Source: Candidatus Saccharimonadota bacterium
GTDB lineage: Bacteria > Patescibacteriota > Saccharimonadia > Saccharimonadales > Saccharimonadaceae
Reading direction: 5' to 3'
Length of the DNA: 9,279 nucleotides
NCBI GenBank assembly: GCA_900555675.1
Contig: UNSN01000027.1
Location: 1 to 9,279, forward strand
Part shown: one piece after another, positions 1 to 4,945 of the stretch
How the letters are laid out: each line of letters begins with the position of its first letter
Position numbering within the stretch: the first letter of the stretch is position 1
Translations under genes and position numbers: made by a program
Notes under the pieces: generated by a model
What the model was told of the DNA's origin: nothing
The model's database searches: none
What the model saw: only the letters and a program-made list of their open reading frames with translations

Positions 1-4
1 AATC

Positions 5-1438
5 ATGTCTAAATTACCAACAGTCGCCATCATCGGGCAAGCCAACGTCGGCAAAAGCTCATTATTCAATCGCTTGACGCGCTCTCGCACAGCCATAGTC
101 GCCAGAGAAGCTGGAACAACTCGCGACAATGTCGTTGGTAAAGTCTCGTACAAACGACGCAGCGTAGATTCTGCGCCGTCAGATGACTATTCGCAATTTT
201 GGCTCATCGACACGGCTGGGCTGAAAACTGCCGAGGACGAATTTGAAGCGACCATTCAGGACCAAATCGCTGACGCATCTGCCGCCGCTGACGTAATCCT
301 CGTAACTGTCGACTCCACCGCATATCCTTCCGACGCTGATCGACAATTAGCCAAAAAAGCCCTAAAAAGTGGCAAGTCAGTCATTCTAATCGCCAATAAA
401 GCAGACTTAAAAGACTCTCTTTCTATCGACGAGTTCAAACGACTCGGCATAAAAACCATCATAAAAACTTCCGCCGAGCACAGCATCGGCATTTCGGAGC
501 TTCTTGATAGCATTGCCGAACTTATTCCGCCAGCCACCGAAACCGCACCTGACGATATCATTCGTGTCGCGCTAATTGGTCGCCCAAACGTAGGAAAGAG
601 TAATCTGTTCAACACTTTGGCGGGCAAGCAGCAAGCCATCGTCGCCAACGTCGCCGGCACAACTCGCGACGTAAACCGCGTTCAAGTTCGTTATCACGGT
701 CAGACGATTGAGCTGCTCGACACCGCTGGAGTTCGCCGCCAAGGAAAGCAAGAAACGGGAATTGAAAAGTTTTCAGTTCTTCGCACCATGCAAGCCATCA
801 ACGAAGCCGACGTTTGTCTGCTTCTTATGGACGTCAATGAGCTTAACGTTCAATTGGACCAGCGCCTAGCTGGAATTATTGACGAGGCGGGTAAGGGGCT
901 TGTTCTGGTCGTCAGCAAATGGGACTCCGTCGAAGGTAAAGATGCTTACACACACGATGAAATTGCGCCACAAATCAGCTATAACTTCAAATTTACCCCA
1001 TACGCTCCACTGATATTCACCTCTTCCGTCACTGGGCAGAATGTCGCTAAGTTATTCGACCTAGCGCTTGATATCTATAAGCGTCGTCGCCAAGAATGTA
1101 AAACTCGTGCCTTAAACGACATTTTACAGAAAGCCATCGCCGCACATCCGCCAGCTGGTCTGAAAAATTCACACCCGAAACTGCGCTACATTGTCCAGAC
1201 GGACGTTGCTCCGCCGTGGTTTGTTGTATACGGCAGCAATCTAAAATTTGTCCACTGGAGCTATAAACGCTATTTGGAGCGAACTTTACGTGAAGCTTTC
1301 AATTTTGCAGGAACGCCAATTAAAATGTCTTTCCGCGATGAAAAGCAATTAAAAGCCAATCGCGAACGCGTTGCGCGCGGTCTGGCGCCAGTCACCAAAG
1401 CCTACAAGCAGGCCAAGAACGCCGAAAAAGGTATATAA
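5..1438 (+). CDS. der: Ribosome biogenesis GTPase Der (EngA)
   Basis: Der is a GTPase with two consecutive G domains and a C-terminal KH-like domain that assists maturation of the 50S ribosomal subunit in the cytoplasm. The 477-residue product shows this order. G domain 1 has a P-loop GQANVGKS (11-18), GTTRD (37-41), DTAG (69-72) and NKAD (131-134). G domain 2 has GRPNVGKS (192-199), GTTRD (218-222), DTAG (239-242) and SKWD (304-307). A KH-like tail covers about 355-445, followed by a basic end. Length fits the family, if slightly long. The guanine-specificity motif of domain 2 is SKWD rather than the usual NKxD, and the first P-loop has Q where R is common. The ATG lies 4 bases from the window edge, so its promoter cannot be seen and a longer start cannot be strictly excluded, but the P-loop position fits this start. 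No terminator hairpin follows the stop codon. Confidence 0.97.
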   Translation: MSKLPTVAIIGQANVGKSSLFNRLTRSRTAIVAREAGTTRDNVVGKVSYKRRSVDSAPSDDYSQFWLIDTAGLKTAEDEFEATIQDQIADASAAADVILVTVDSTAYPSDADRQLAKKALKSGKSVILIANKADLKDSLSIDEFKRLGIKTIIKTSAEHSIGISELLDSIAELIPPATETAPDDIIRVALIGRPNVGKSNLFNTLAGKQQAIVANVAGTTRDVNRVQVRYHGQTIELLDTAGVRRQGKQETGIEKFSVLRTMQAINEADVCLLLMDVNELNVQLDQRLAGIIDEAGKGLVLVVSKWDSVEGKDAYTHDEIAPQISYNFKFTPYAPLIFTSSVTGQNVAKLFDLALDIYKRRRQECKTRALNDILQKAIAAHPPAGLKNSHPKLRYIVQTDVAPPWFVVYGSNLKFVHWSYKRYLERTLREAFNFAGTPIKMSFRDEKQLKANRERVARGLAPVTKAYKQAKNAEKGI

Positions 1439-1448
1439 TACCACAATT

Positions 1449-1490
1449 TTGACAAAATCTATTGACATTTTATACTATTAGTGATATATA
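1449..1490 (+). promoter_or_regulatory. Two overlapping sigma-70-type promoters
   Basis: TTGACA at 1449-1454 is followed after 16 bases by TATACT (1471-1476). A second TTGACA at 1462-1467 is followed after 17 bases by TATATA (1485-1490). Both -35 boxes are perfect. They lie just after der and point toward the 133-aa gene, giving a leader of about 170-190 nt that would contain the complete 22-bp hairpin at 1569-1626. Assignment is by motif and spacing only. Confidence 0.55.
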
Positions 1491-1505
1491 TATATTAGCT
1501 TTTGT

Positions 1506-1531
1506 TGACAAGTTGAGATTTATTCCTTGTC
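1506..1531 (+). repeat. Short inverted repeat (GACAAG/CTTGTC)
   Basis: GACAAG (1507-1512) faces CTTGTC (1526-1531) with a 13-base loop. The same arm words form part of the longer stem-loop downstream of the 133-aa gene: TGACAAGTT is at both 1506-1514 and 2083-2091, and CTTGTC is at both 1526-1531 and 2140-2145. The word that follows each (CGAAAGCG...) is also shared, so this looks like a shortened counterpart of the downstream structure. Confidence 0.45.
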
Positions 1532-1543
1532 CGAAAGCGCACT

Positions 1544-1572
1544 TTGACAAGTGGAAGAATATACCTTAGATA
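1544..1572 (+). promoter_or_regulatory. Proximal promoter of the 133-aa gene
   Basis: TTGACA (1544-1549), a 17-base spacer, then TAGATA (1567-1572) gives a -35 box at 6/6 and a -10 box at 5/6 agreement with consensus. Transcription would start near 1579, about 90 nt upstream of the ATG. The last four bases of the -10 box lie inside the left arm of the inverted repeat 1569-1626, so anything that binds or extrudes that repeat would affect this promoter. Confidence 0.55.
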
Positions 1573-1626
1573 CAAGATGAGGTGTCGTAGCATTTAAGAA
1601 AATACTACGACACCTCATCTTGTATC
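1569..1626 (+). repeat. Perfect 22-bp inverted repeat (hairpin)
   Basis: The left arm 1569-1590 is an exact reverse complement of the right arm 1605-1626, with a 14-base centre. Inside the centre ATTT (1592-1595) can also pair with AAAT (1600-1603), leaving an AAGA tetraloop. No T-tract follows the right arm, so it is not a standard intrinsic terminator. It sits in the 5' leader of the 133-aa gene, 41 bases before the start codon, and overlaps the -10 box of the proximal promoter. It could be an operator, an mRNA-stabilising 5' structure, or an end of a small element. Confidence 0.9.
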
Positions 1627-1667
1627 AACCGGATACGAGAGAGTTTGGTCAGAAAGGCAGACTTGAA

Positions 1668-2069
1668 ATGGAAACGACAAACACAAAATTCGCCGTCAAT
1701 TTCGATGCGCTCCCCGATTTCGAGGTAGCACCCAACGTTCCTGTCGCGAAGTGGCAGGAACAAATGGAGCACAAGGATGAAGACTCCCTCCTCGGGGAGG
1801 TGATCAGGTTCTCCGTTAGGGTGGCGCGGCTCACGCAAGCCGCGGTATACGTAGACAAAAATCAGCCCATCAAGGAAATCATCCCTTGGGCTGTCTCGAT
1901 CGCAGACACCATTGGCATGTCCGGATACGGATTCTATTGCGCATCGCGCTGGCTAGCCTACTTTTGGGCGCGTCAATGCGAGTTTGCCGAATGGTATAAC
2001 GATGGACAGCCTAAGTCGGGATTCGTCCCAAGCCAGGATCTGATCCGTGCCCTAACTAAGGGCGAGTAG
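1668..2069 (+). CDS. Unrecognised 133-aa protein, ribozyme-associated
   Basis: I do not recognise this protein. It has 133 residues, no signal peptide and no obvious catalytic motif. The N-terminus (1-40) is acidic and looks extended. Residues 42-63 form an amphipathic helix-like stretch. Residues 70-110 are rich in aromatic residues (WAVSIAD, GYGFYCASRWLAYFWARQ, EWY), suggesting a compact helical core or a membrane-peripheral surface rather than a clear transmembrane span. I chose the ATG at 1668 because AGAAAGG (1651-1657) precedes it at Shine-Dalgarno distance; an in-frame TTG at 1620 lies in the hairpin and is unlikely. Hand count over 1681-2040 gives about 55% GC (197/360), above the genes beside it, with GC-ending codons frequent. 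Unlike most genes here it has a leader and a ribosome binding site. It is flanked by a 22-bp inverted repeat and, on the 3' side, by a stem-loop and a hammerhead ribozyme, which points to a recently acquired or mobile unit. Confidence 0.75.
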   Translation: METTNTKFAVNFDALPDFEVAPNVPVAKWQEQMEHKDEDSLLGEVIRFSVRVARLTQAAVYVDKNQPIKEIIPWAVSIADTIGMSGYGFYCASRWLAYFWARQCEFAEWYNDGQPKSGFVPSQDLIRALTKGE

Positions 2070-2160
2070 CGCTCCATTGAACTGACAAGTTAGAATAATT
2101 TACTTGGCGGTTCATAATCTCCCGCCAACAATTCTTCTGCTTGTCAGTTCGCTCCATAGA
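2070..2160 (+). repeat. 11-bp imperfect direct repeat around the stem-loop
   Basis: CGCTCCATTGA (2070-2080) and CGCTCCATAGA (2150-2160) agree at 10 of 11 positions and bracket the stem-loop 2079-2150. The right copy contains the hammerhead cleavage site (between C2154 and C2155). The pattern resembles a target-site duplication around a hairpin insertion, or a duplicated cleavage-site sequence. Only 3 bp of stem III could form with the upstream copy, so it is a poor ribozyme substrate. Confidence 0.6.
2079..2150 (+). repeat. Long imperfect stem-loop in the 3' UTR
   Basis: There are three nested pairing blocks. GAACTGACAAG (2079-2089) pairs with CTTGTCAGTTC (2140-2150), 11 bp perfect. AGAAT (2092-2096) pairs with ATTCT (2131-2135). 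TTGGCGG (2104-2110) pairs with CCGCCAA (2122-2128) around an 11-base loop. It starts 10 bases after the stop codon of the 133-aa gene. There is no T-tract, so it is not a typical terminator. Its last five bases (2146-2150) are also used in stem III of the hammerhead, so the two structures compete. Confidence 0.85.
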
Positions 2161-2202
2161 TGCGTATCTGTGCTGATGAGTCGAAAACGACGAAAGCGAA
2201 CT
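2146..2202 (+). ncRNA. Type III hammerhead self-cleaving ribozyme
   Basis: All conserved hammerhead parts are present in order. Stem III 5' strand is AGTTCGC (2146-2152). U2153-C2154 is the UH cleavage dinucleotide, so cleavage falls between 2154 and 2155. Stem I is CATAGAT (2155-2161) paired to ATCTGTG (2166-2172), 7 bp with one U-G, closed by GCGT. The core CTGATGA is at 2173-2179. Stem II is GTCG/CGAC (2180-2183/2188-2191) with an AAAA loop. The core GAAA is at 2192-2195. Stem III 3' strand is GCGAACT (2196-2202), 7 bp perfect with the 5' strand. Stem III is the open stem, hence type III. No invariant core base is missing. It lies in the 3' UTR of the 133-aa gene, reads in the same direction, and ends one base before the stop codon of the convergent gene. 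Activity is inferred from family knowledge, not shown. Confidence 0.93.
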
Positions 2203-3171
2203 TTATTCAAACATCATCAATTGTGCCGACAAAACCTCACGCGTAATTTCGTCCGCACGTTCACCAATTAGCACAATTTTTGCTGGCTCTTCCGCCGCAG
2301 AATTAGCTATTTGAATCTGATTTTCCGTTGCCTCCAAATGATGTCGCGCGCCATTATCATCAATAAAACAACCCTTCATTCGCCTGAGTTTATAAGCATC
2401 AAAAAGTTCCGGCCAAATTTTCTCCAGAGTCGCCGCAGCAATTTTCATACCAGAAACATCCAGCACGGCATATGTCGGATTATCCGGTACGACCAACTCG
2501 CCATCGTACGTATCAAAAAACGCCAACAAGCCAGACGACGTCGACATTTTATTGATATCAAATTTACCTCGTGGCGCGCTCAGTATTTTTCCGTAAGGCA
2601 GGGAGTTTAGCTTGGATTCGTATTGCAATCGCTCGTCGTCACTTAGCAAATCTTCTTTGGTCACTAAAATCATATCCGCCGCCTGCAACTCAATTTCATG
2701 CGCCGGCTCAATTCCATGTAAAATCTCATGCGCGTCAATAACATAAAAACTCTGCGCCAACTCGTACTTATTGAATATTTGTGCATTAATTAATTTCTCA
2801 ACCAAATTCATCGTTCGCGCCACACCAGTCGCCTCAATAAACACTGGGGCGGGGGAATTGCGACAAAAGTCAAGTAACATTCGCGTCAACGCATGCTTCG
2901 ACGAGCAACAAACACAATCGCCAGCCAAAGTCGTCACGATATCCGCCAGCTTCTCCAATCGATAACCGTCAACGTTTTCATTAGCATATTCATTCTCAAT
3001 CACCCGAGAACCCTTATAGTCGCTTTGTTGCAATAAGAACTCAAGAACACTAGTTTTCCCAGCACCCAACGAGCCGTTCACCAAATATAGCGGAACTTTA
3101 TCGATAACCGCTCGCCCATCATCAAACGGCGCATTAATGCTAAATTCCAAATCATCGTCGCGTTTTGCCAT
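2203..3171 (-). CDS. CobW/COG0523 G3E-family GTPase, metal chaperone-like
   Basis: G3E GTPases of COG0523 insert or deliver metals such as zinc or cobalt, and several are induced by zinc shortage. The 322-residue product has a P-loop GSLGAGKT (33-40), a following ENE (59-61), the signature metal site CVCC (86-89), IEATG (112-116), and TKED (171-174) in place of NKxD. A C-terminal CobW_C-like region extends from about 230 to the end. The frame is open further upstream (to 3333, into pth), but I chose the ATG at 3171 because TATAAT lies six bases before it (3183-3178, minus strand), giving a leaderless start, and because the P-loop then sits near residue 35. It is divergent from pth with 43 bp between start codons. 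Its stop abuts the hammerhead ribozyme of the convergent unit. With the permease and Fur-family genes nearby, a role in zinc or related metal supply is likely, though the metal is not determined. Confidence 0.9.
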   Translation of the reverse strand: MAKRDDDLEFSINAPFDDGRAVIDKVPLYLVNGSLGAGKTSVLEFLLQQSDYKGSRVIENEYANENVDGYRLEKLADIVTTLAGDCVCCSSKHALTRMLLDFCRNSPAPVFIEATGVARTMNLVEKLINAQIFNKYELAQSFYVIDAHEILHGIEPAHEIELQAADMILVTKEDLLSDDERLQYESKLNSLPYGKILSAPRGKFDINKMSTSSGLLAFFDTYDGELVVPDNPTYAVLDVSGMKIAAATLEKIWPELFDAYKLRRMKGCFIDDNGARHHLEATENQIQIANSAAEEPAKIVLIGERADEITREVLSAQLMMFE

Positions 3172-3214
3172 ATGCTTATTATACGTCATTTTCACAAGGT
3201 GATATACTAAGTCT
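3172..3214. promoter_or_regulatory. Divergent leaderless promoters, COG0523 gene and pth
   Basis: In 43 bp two start codons face away from each other. Plus strand: an extended -10 TG-A-TATACT (box 3203-3208) followed by six bases and the pth ATG. Minus strand: TATAAT (3183-3178) followed by AAGCAT and the ATG of the GTPase gene. With normal -10 to start-site spacing both transcripts would begin at or within a base or two of the ATG. No good -35 box is seen for either. No Shine-Dalgarno sequence fits in the gap. Confidence 0.7.
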
Positions 3215-3775
3215 ATGAAAGTCATCTTAGCGTTGGGAAATCCAGGCGAAAAATACACAAACACGCGGCATAATGCTGGGTTTTTAATTATTGATAAATT
3301 TGTGTCAGAGCAGGGAAAAACCTTTTCGAACAAGCCAAAGTTTTTCGCGGATATTGCCGAATCGAATATTTTTGGAGAGAAAATCCTGCTAGTTAAGCCA
3401 ACTACTTTTTACAACGAGGTCGGAATTTCCGCCCGAGCAATCTTAGATTTTTATAAATTGACATTGGACGATTTACTAATTATTCACGACGACACGACAC
3501 TGGATTTTGGTAAAATTCGAACCCGCAAGGGCGGACGAGACGCGGGCAGCAACGGATTGAAATCTCTGCATTCTCACATCGGATCAGACTTTTGGCATAT
3601 TCGCATTGGCACAGATAATTTGCTTAGGCGTCAAGTCGGTGACGTAGATTTTGTCCTAAGTAAATTCAACCCAGATGAGCAGAAAATTCTCCAAAGCTGG
3701 ATATTACCCGAATCAATTAATTTGATCGAGAAGTTTATTAACGGAACTATCGAGCCGTTCAGTATAAAATATTAA
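3215..3775 (+). CDS. pth: Peptidyl-tRNA hydrolase
   Basis: Pth hydrolyses the ester bond of peptidyl-tRNAs that drop off ribosomes, recycling tRNA in the cytoplasm. The 186-residue protein has normal family length. Visible motifs are LGNPGEKY (7-14), TRHNAGF with catalytic His19 (17-23), KPTTFYNEVG with Asn67 (61-70), HDD with Asp92 (91-93), and GKIRTRKGG (99-107) followed by DAGSNGLKS (109-117). The last motif normally reads GGHNGLKS; here Ser112 replaces the conserved histidine (His113 of the E. coli enzyme), while the next Asn113 is kept. The Met of TFMN is Tyr here. The main catalytic His and Asp remain, so activity is probably retained. Start: ATG six bases after an extended -10 box. It ends 7 bp before the stop of the convergent DUF475 gene, and I see no terminator hairpin in that gap. 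Confidence 0.95.
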   Translation: MKVILALGNPGEKYTNTRHNAGFLIIDKFVSEQGKTFSNKPKFFADIAESNIFGEKILLVKPTTFYNEVGISARAILDFYKLTLDDLLIIHDDTTLDFGKIRTRKGGRDAGSNGLKSLHSHIGSDFWHIRIGTDNLLRRQVGDVDFVLSKFNPDEQKILQSWILPESINLIEKFINGTIEPFSIKY

Positions 3776-3782
3776 ACAGATT

Positions 3783-4904
3783 CTAGCGTCGTTTTCGCAG
3801 CACAATTTTTGAAGCGCCGTTCTTCAATTGCTCTTCGGCTTGATGTAATTTTGCGGCCGCAGCTTCTTGTAGATTGATCGATCGGGCTTCCAATATGCTG
3901 CTACCGACCGCCAAACTCACGAACAATAAGCCCAAGCCGCCCGTCGCCCATTCCGGCAATTCCAAGTGGAATAATTTAGCAATCATCATCACGCCGAGCG
4001 CCATAATTGCCCAGTGAGCGCCATTTTCCAGATATTTATATTTACTAAGCGCGCCTGTTCGCAATAAATATACGGTTAGTGATCGAACCCAAATCGCTCC
4101 AGCGCCCAGTCCAGCCACGATTAATAGCACGCTGTTGGTAATGGCGAACGCACCAATCACACCGTCAAAACTAAAGCTGGCGTCCAAAATTTCCAAATAT
4201 AACAAGCTAGCGAACGCCGCCCAGCCAGTTTTAATCTTAACGGATTTTGCGTCATCTTCATGGAAAAATGACCCAAATAGCTCCAATCCGATATGCAGCA
4301 CAATTCCAAGCACTGCCGAAATCAGCACCAGAGATTTATGCGGCGCCTCGACCGTAAAATACAAAACAGCCGCCACGCTAAGCATTATGCACACCTTAAA
4401 ATTCTCAAATCGCCCAGCCTTCGCCAAAATCGGCTCAACATGTCGCATCCAGTGGACACGTTTGTTGTAATCGATGAAATAGCTAAGCCCAATCATAATC
4501 AAAAACGCACCACCAAACGCGTCAATCATCGGCGACGCCTCGTGCAGGATTTTGCCGTACTCAACAGGTTTATGTAGCGCCAGATTGACAACATCCATAA
4601 ACCCGTGGCCGCTCGCAATCATCACAATAGCAATTGGCAATATAAATCGAACGACAAACACTGCCACAAATATGCCAGCCGTCAGGAAGACTTTCTGCCA
4701 GACTTGGCTCATTCCCGCCAAAACCTTGCTATTTATCACCGCGTTGTCGAAGCTAAATGTAACTTCCAAAACCACCAAAATAGTAAATAGCCAAAGACCG
4801 CTAACGCCCATATGGCTAAAAATCAAACTACCCAGACCTAAGGTCAATAGGACTGAAAACCAGAAAATCCGAAACGGATGATGTGAATGTAAAAGATGCT
4901 TCAT
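3783..4904 (-). CDS. DUF475/TerC-like integral membrane protein
   Basis: The 373-residue protein matches the DUF475 (COG2899) family, related to TerC-type proteins linked to metal ion export or tolerance. It begins with a His-rich cytoplasmic start (KHLLHSHHP) and then multiple hydrophobic spans (about 12-30, 36-50, 72-98, 128-143, 170-186, 190-212, 228-240, 243-275, 298-312, 322-338). Two family motifs are clear: EVTFSFDNAVIN (47-58) and EILDASFSFDGVIGA (238-252), each with acidic residues inside a membrane segment, likely ion ligands. Residues 340-365 look like a short coiled coil, followed by a basic tail (LRKRR). The ATG at 4904 follows an extended -10 TG-C-TATACT (minus strand, box 4918-4913) by eight bases, so it looks leaderless. 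It is divergent from the permease operon, with 41 bp between start codons. The substrate is not known; manganese or another divalent metal is inference. Confidence 0.88.
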   Translation of the reverse strand: MKHLLHSHHPFRIFWFSVLLTLGLGSLIFSHMGVSGLWLFTILVVLEVTFSFDNAVINSKVLAGMSQVWQKVFLTAGIFVAVFVVRFILPIAIVMIASGHGFMDVVNLALHKPVEYGKILHEASPMIDAFGGAFLIMIGLSYFIDYNKRVHWMRHVEPILAKAGRFENFKVCIMLSVAAVLYFTVEAPHKSLVLISAVLGIVLHIGLELFGSFFHEDDAKSVKIKTGWAAFASLLYLEILDASFSFDGVIGAFAITNSVLLIVAGLGAGAIWVRSLTVYLLRTGALSKYKYLENGAHWAIMALGVMMIAKLFHLELPEWATGGLGLLFVSLAVGSSILEARSINLQEAAAAKLHQAEEQLKNGASKIVLRKRR

Positions 4905-4945
4905 ATTGATTTAGTATAGCATAAGCATGGAGTATAATTTTATAT
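4905..4945. promoter_or_regulatory. Divergent leaderless promoters, DUF475 gene and permease
   Basis: Plus strand: TATAAT (4933-4938), seven bases, then the permease ATG at 4946. Minus strand: extended -10 TG-C-TATACT (box 4918-4913), eight bases, then the DUF475 ATG at 4904. Neither gene has room for a Shine-Dalgarno leader. GCATAAGCAT (4919-4928), between the two -10 boxes, shares ATAAGCAT with the start region of the COG0523 gene (minus strand, 3179-3172) and might be a shared operator, though it is short. Confidence 0.65.

Larger units (their letters stand above)
1532..2204 (+). repeat. Cassette bounded by 14-bp direct repeats
   Basis: CGAAAGCGCACTTT at 1532-1545 recurs as CGAAAGCGAACTTT at 2191-2204 (13 of 14 identical, 659 bp apart). 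The right copy is the GAAA core plus the 3' strand of stem III of the hammerhead ribozyme and runs into the stop codon of the convergent GTPase gene. The left copy has no ribozyme core upstream of it. Between the copies lie a promoter, the 22-bp inverted repeat, the 133-aa gene, a stem-loop and the ribozyme. This may be the footprint of an inserted unit or of a partial duplication; the repeat is short, so chance is not excluded. Confidence 0.4.

Noticed and set aside
1500..1560. A second hammerhead ribozyme at the left repeat (GACAAG/CTTGTC stem followed by CGAAAGCGC).
   Set aside because: The CTGANGA core is absent and no partner strand for stem III lies upstream, so it cannot fold as a hammerhead. 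It is at most a partial copy.
1569..1626. The 22-bp inverted repeat as the terminator of der.
   Set aside because: No T-tract follows the right arm, and it is 130 bp past the stop codon, downstream of promoters for the next gene.
1668..2204. The cassette as an Obelisk- or viroid-like RNA agent.
   Set aside because: The sequence is presented as ordinary genomic DNA between chromosomal genes, the protein does not look like a known Oblin, and a whole-unit rod structure cannot be judged by eye. The presence of a type III hammerhead alone is not enough.
3172..3333. A longer N-terminus for the COG0523 GTPase (open frame up to 3333).
   Set aside because: It would overlap pth on the other strand and start upstream of the TATAAT box at 3178-3183; the extra residues do not resemble the family.
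4135..4881. Several plus-strand open frames inside the DUF475 gene.
   Set aside because: They are antisense shadows of a well-supported membrane protein, have unlikely compositions and no start signals.
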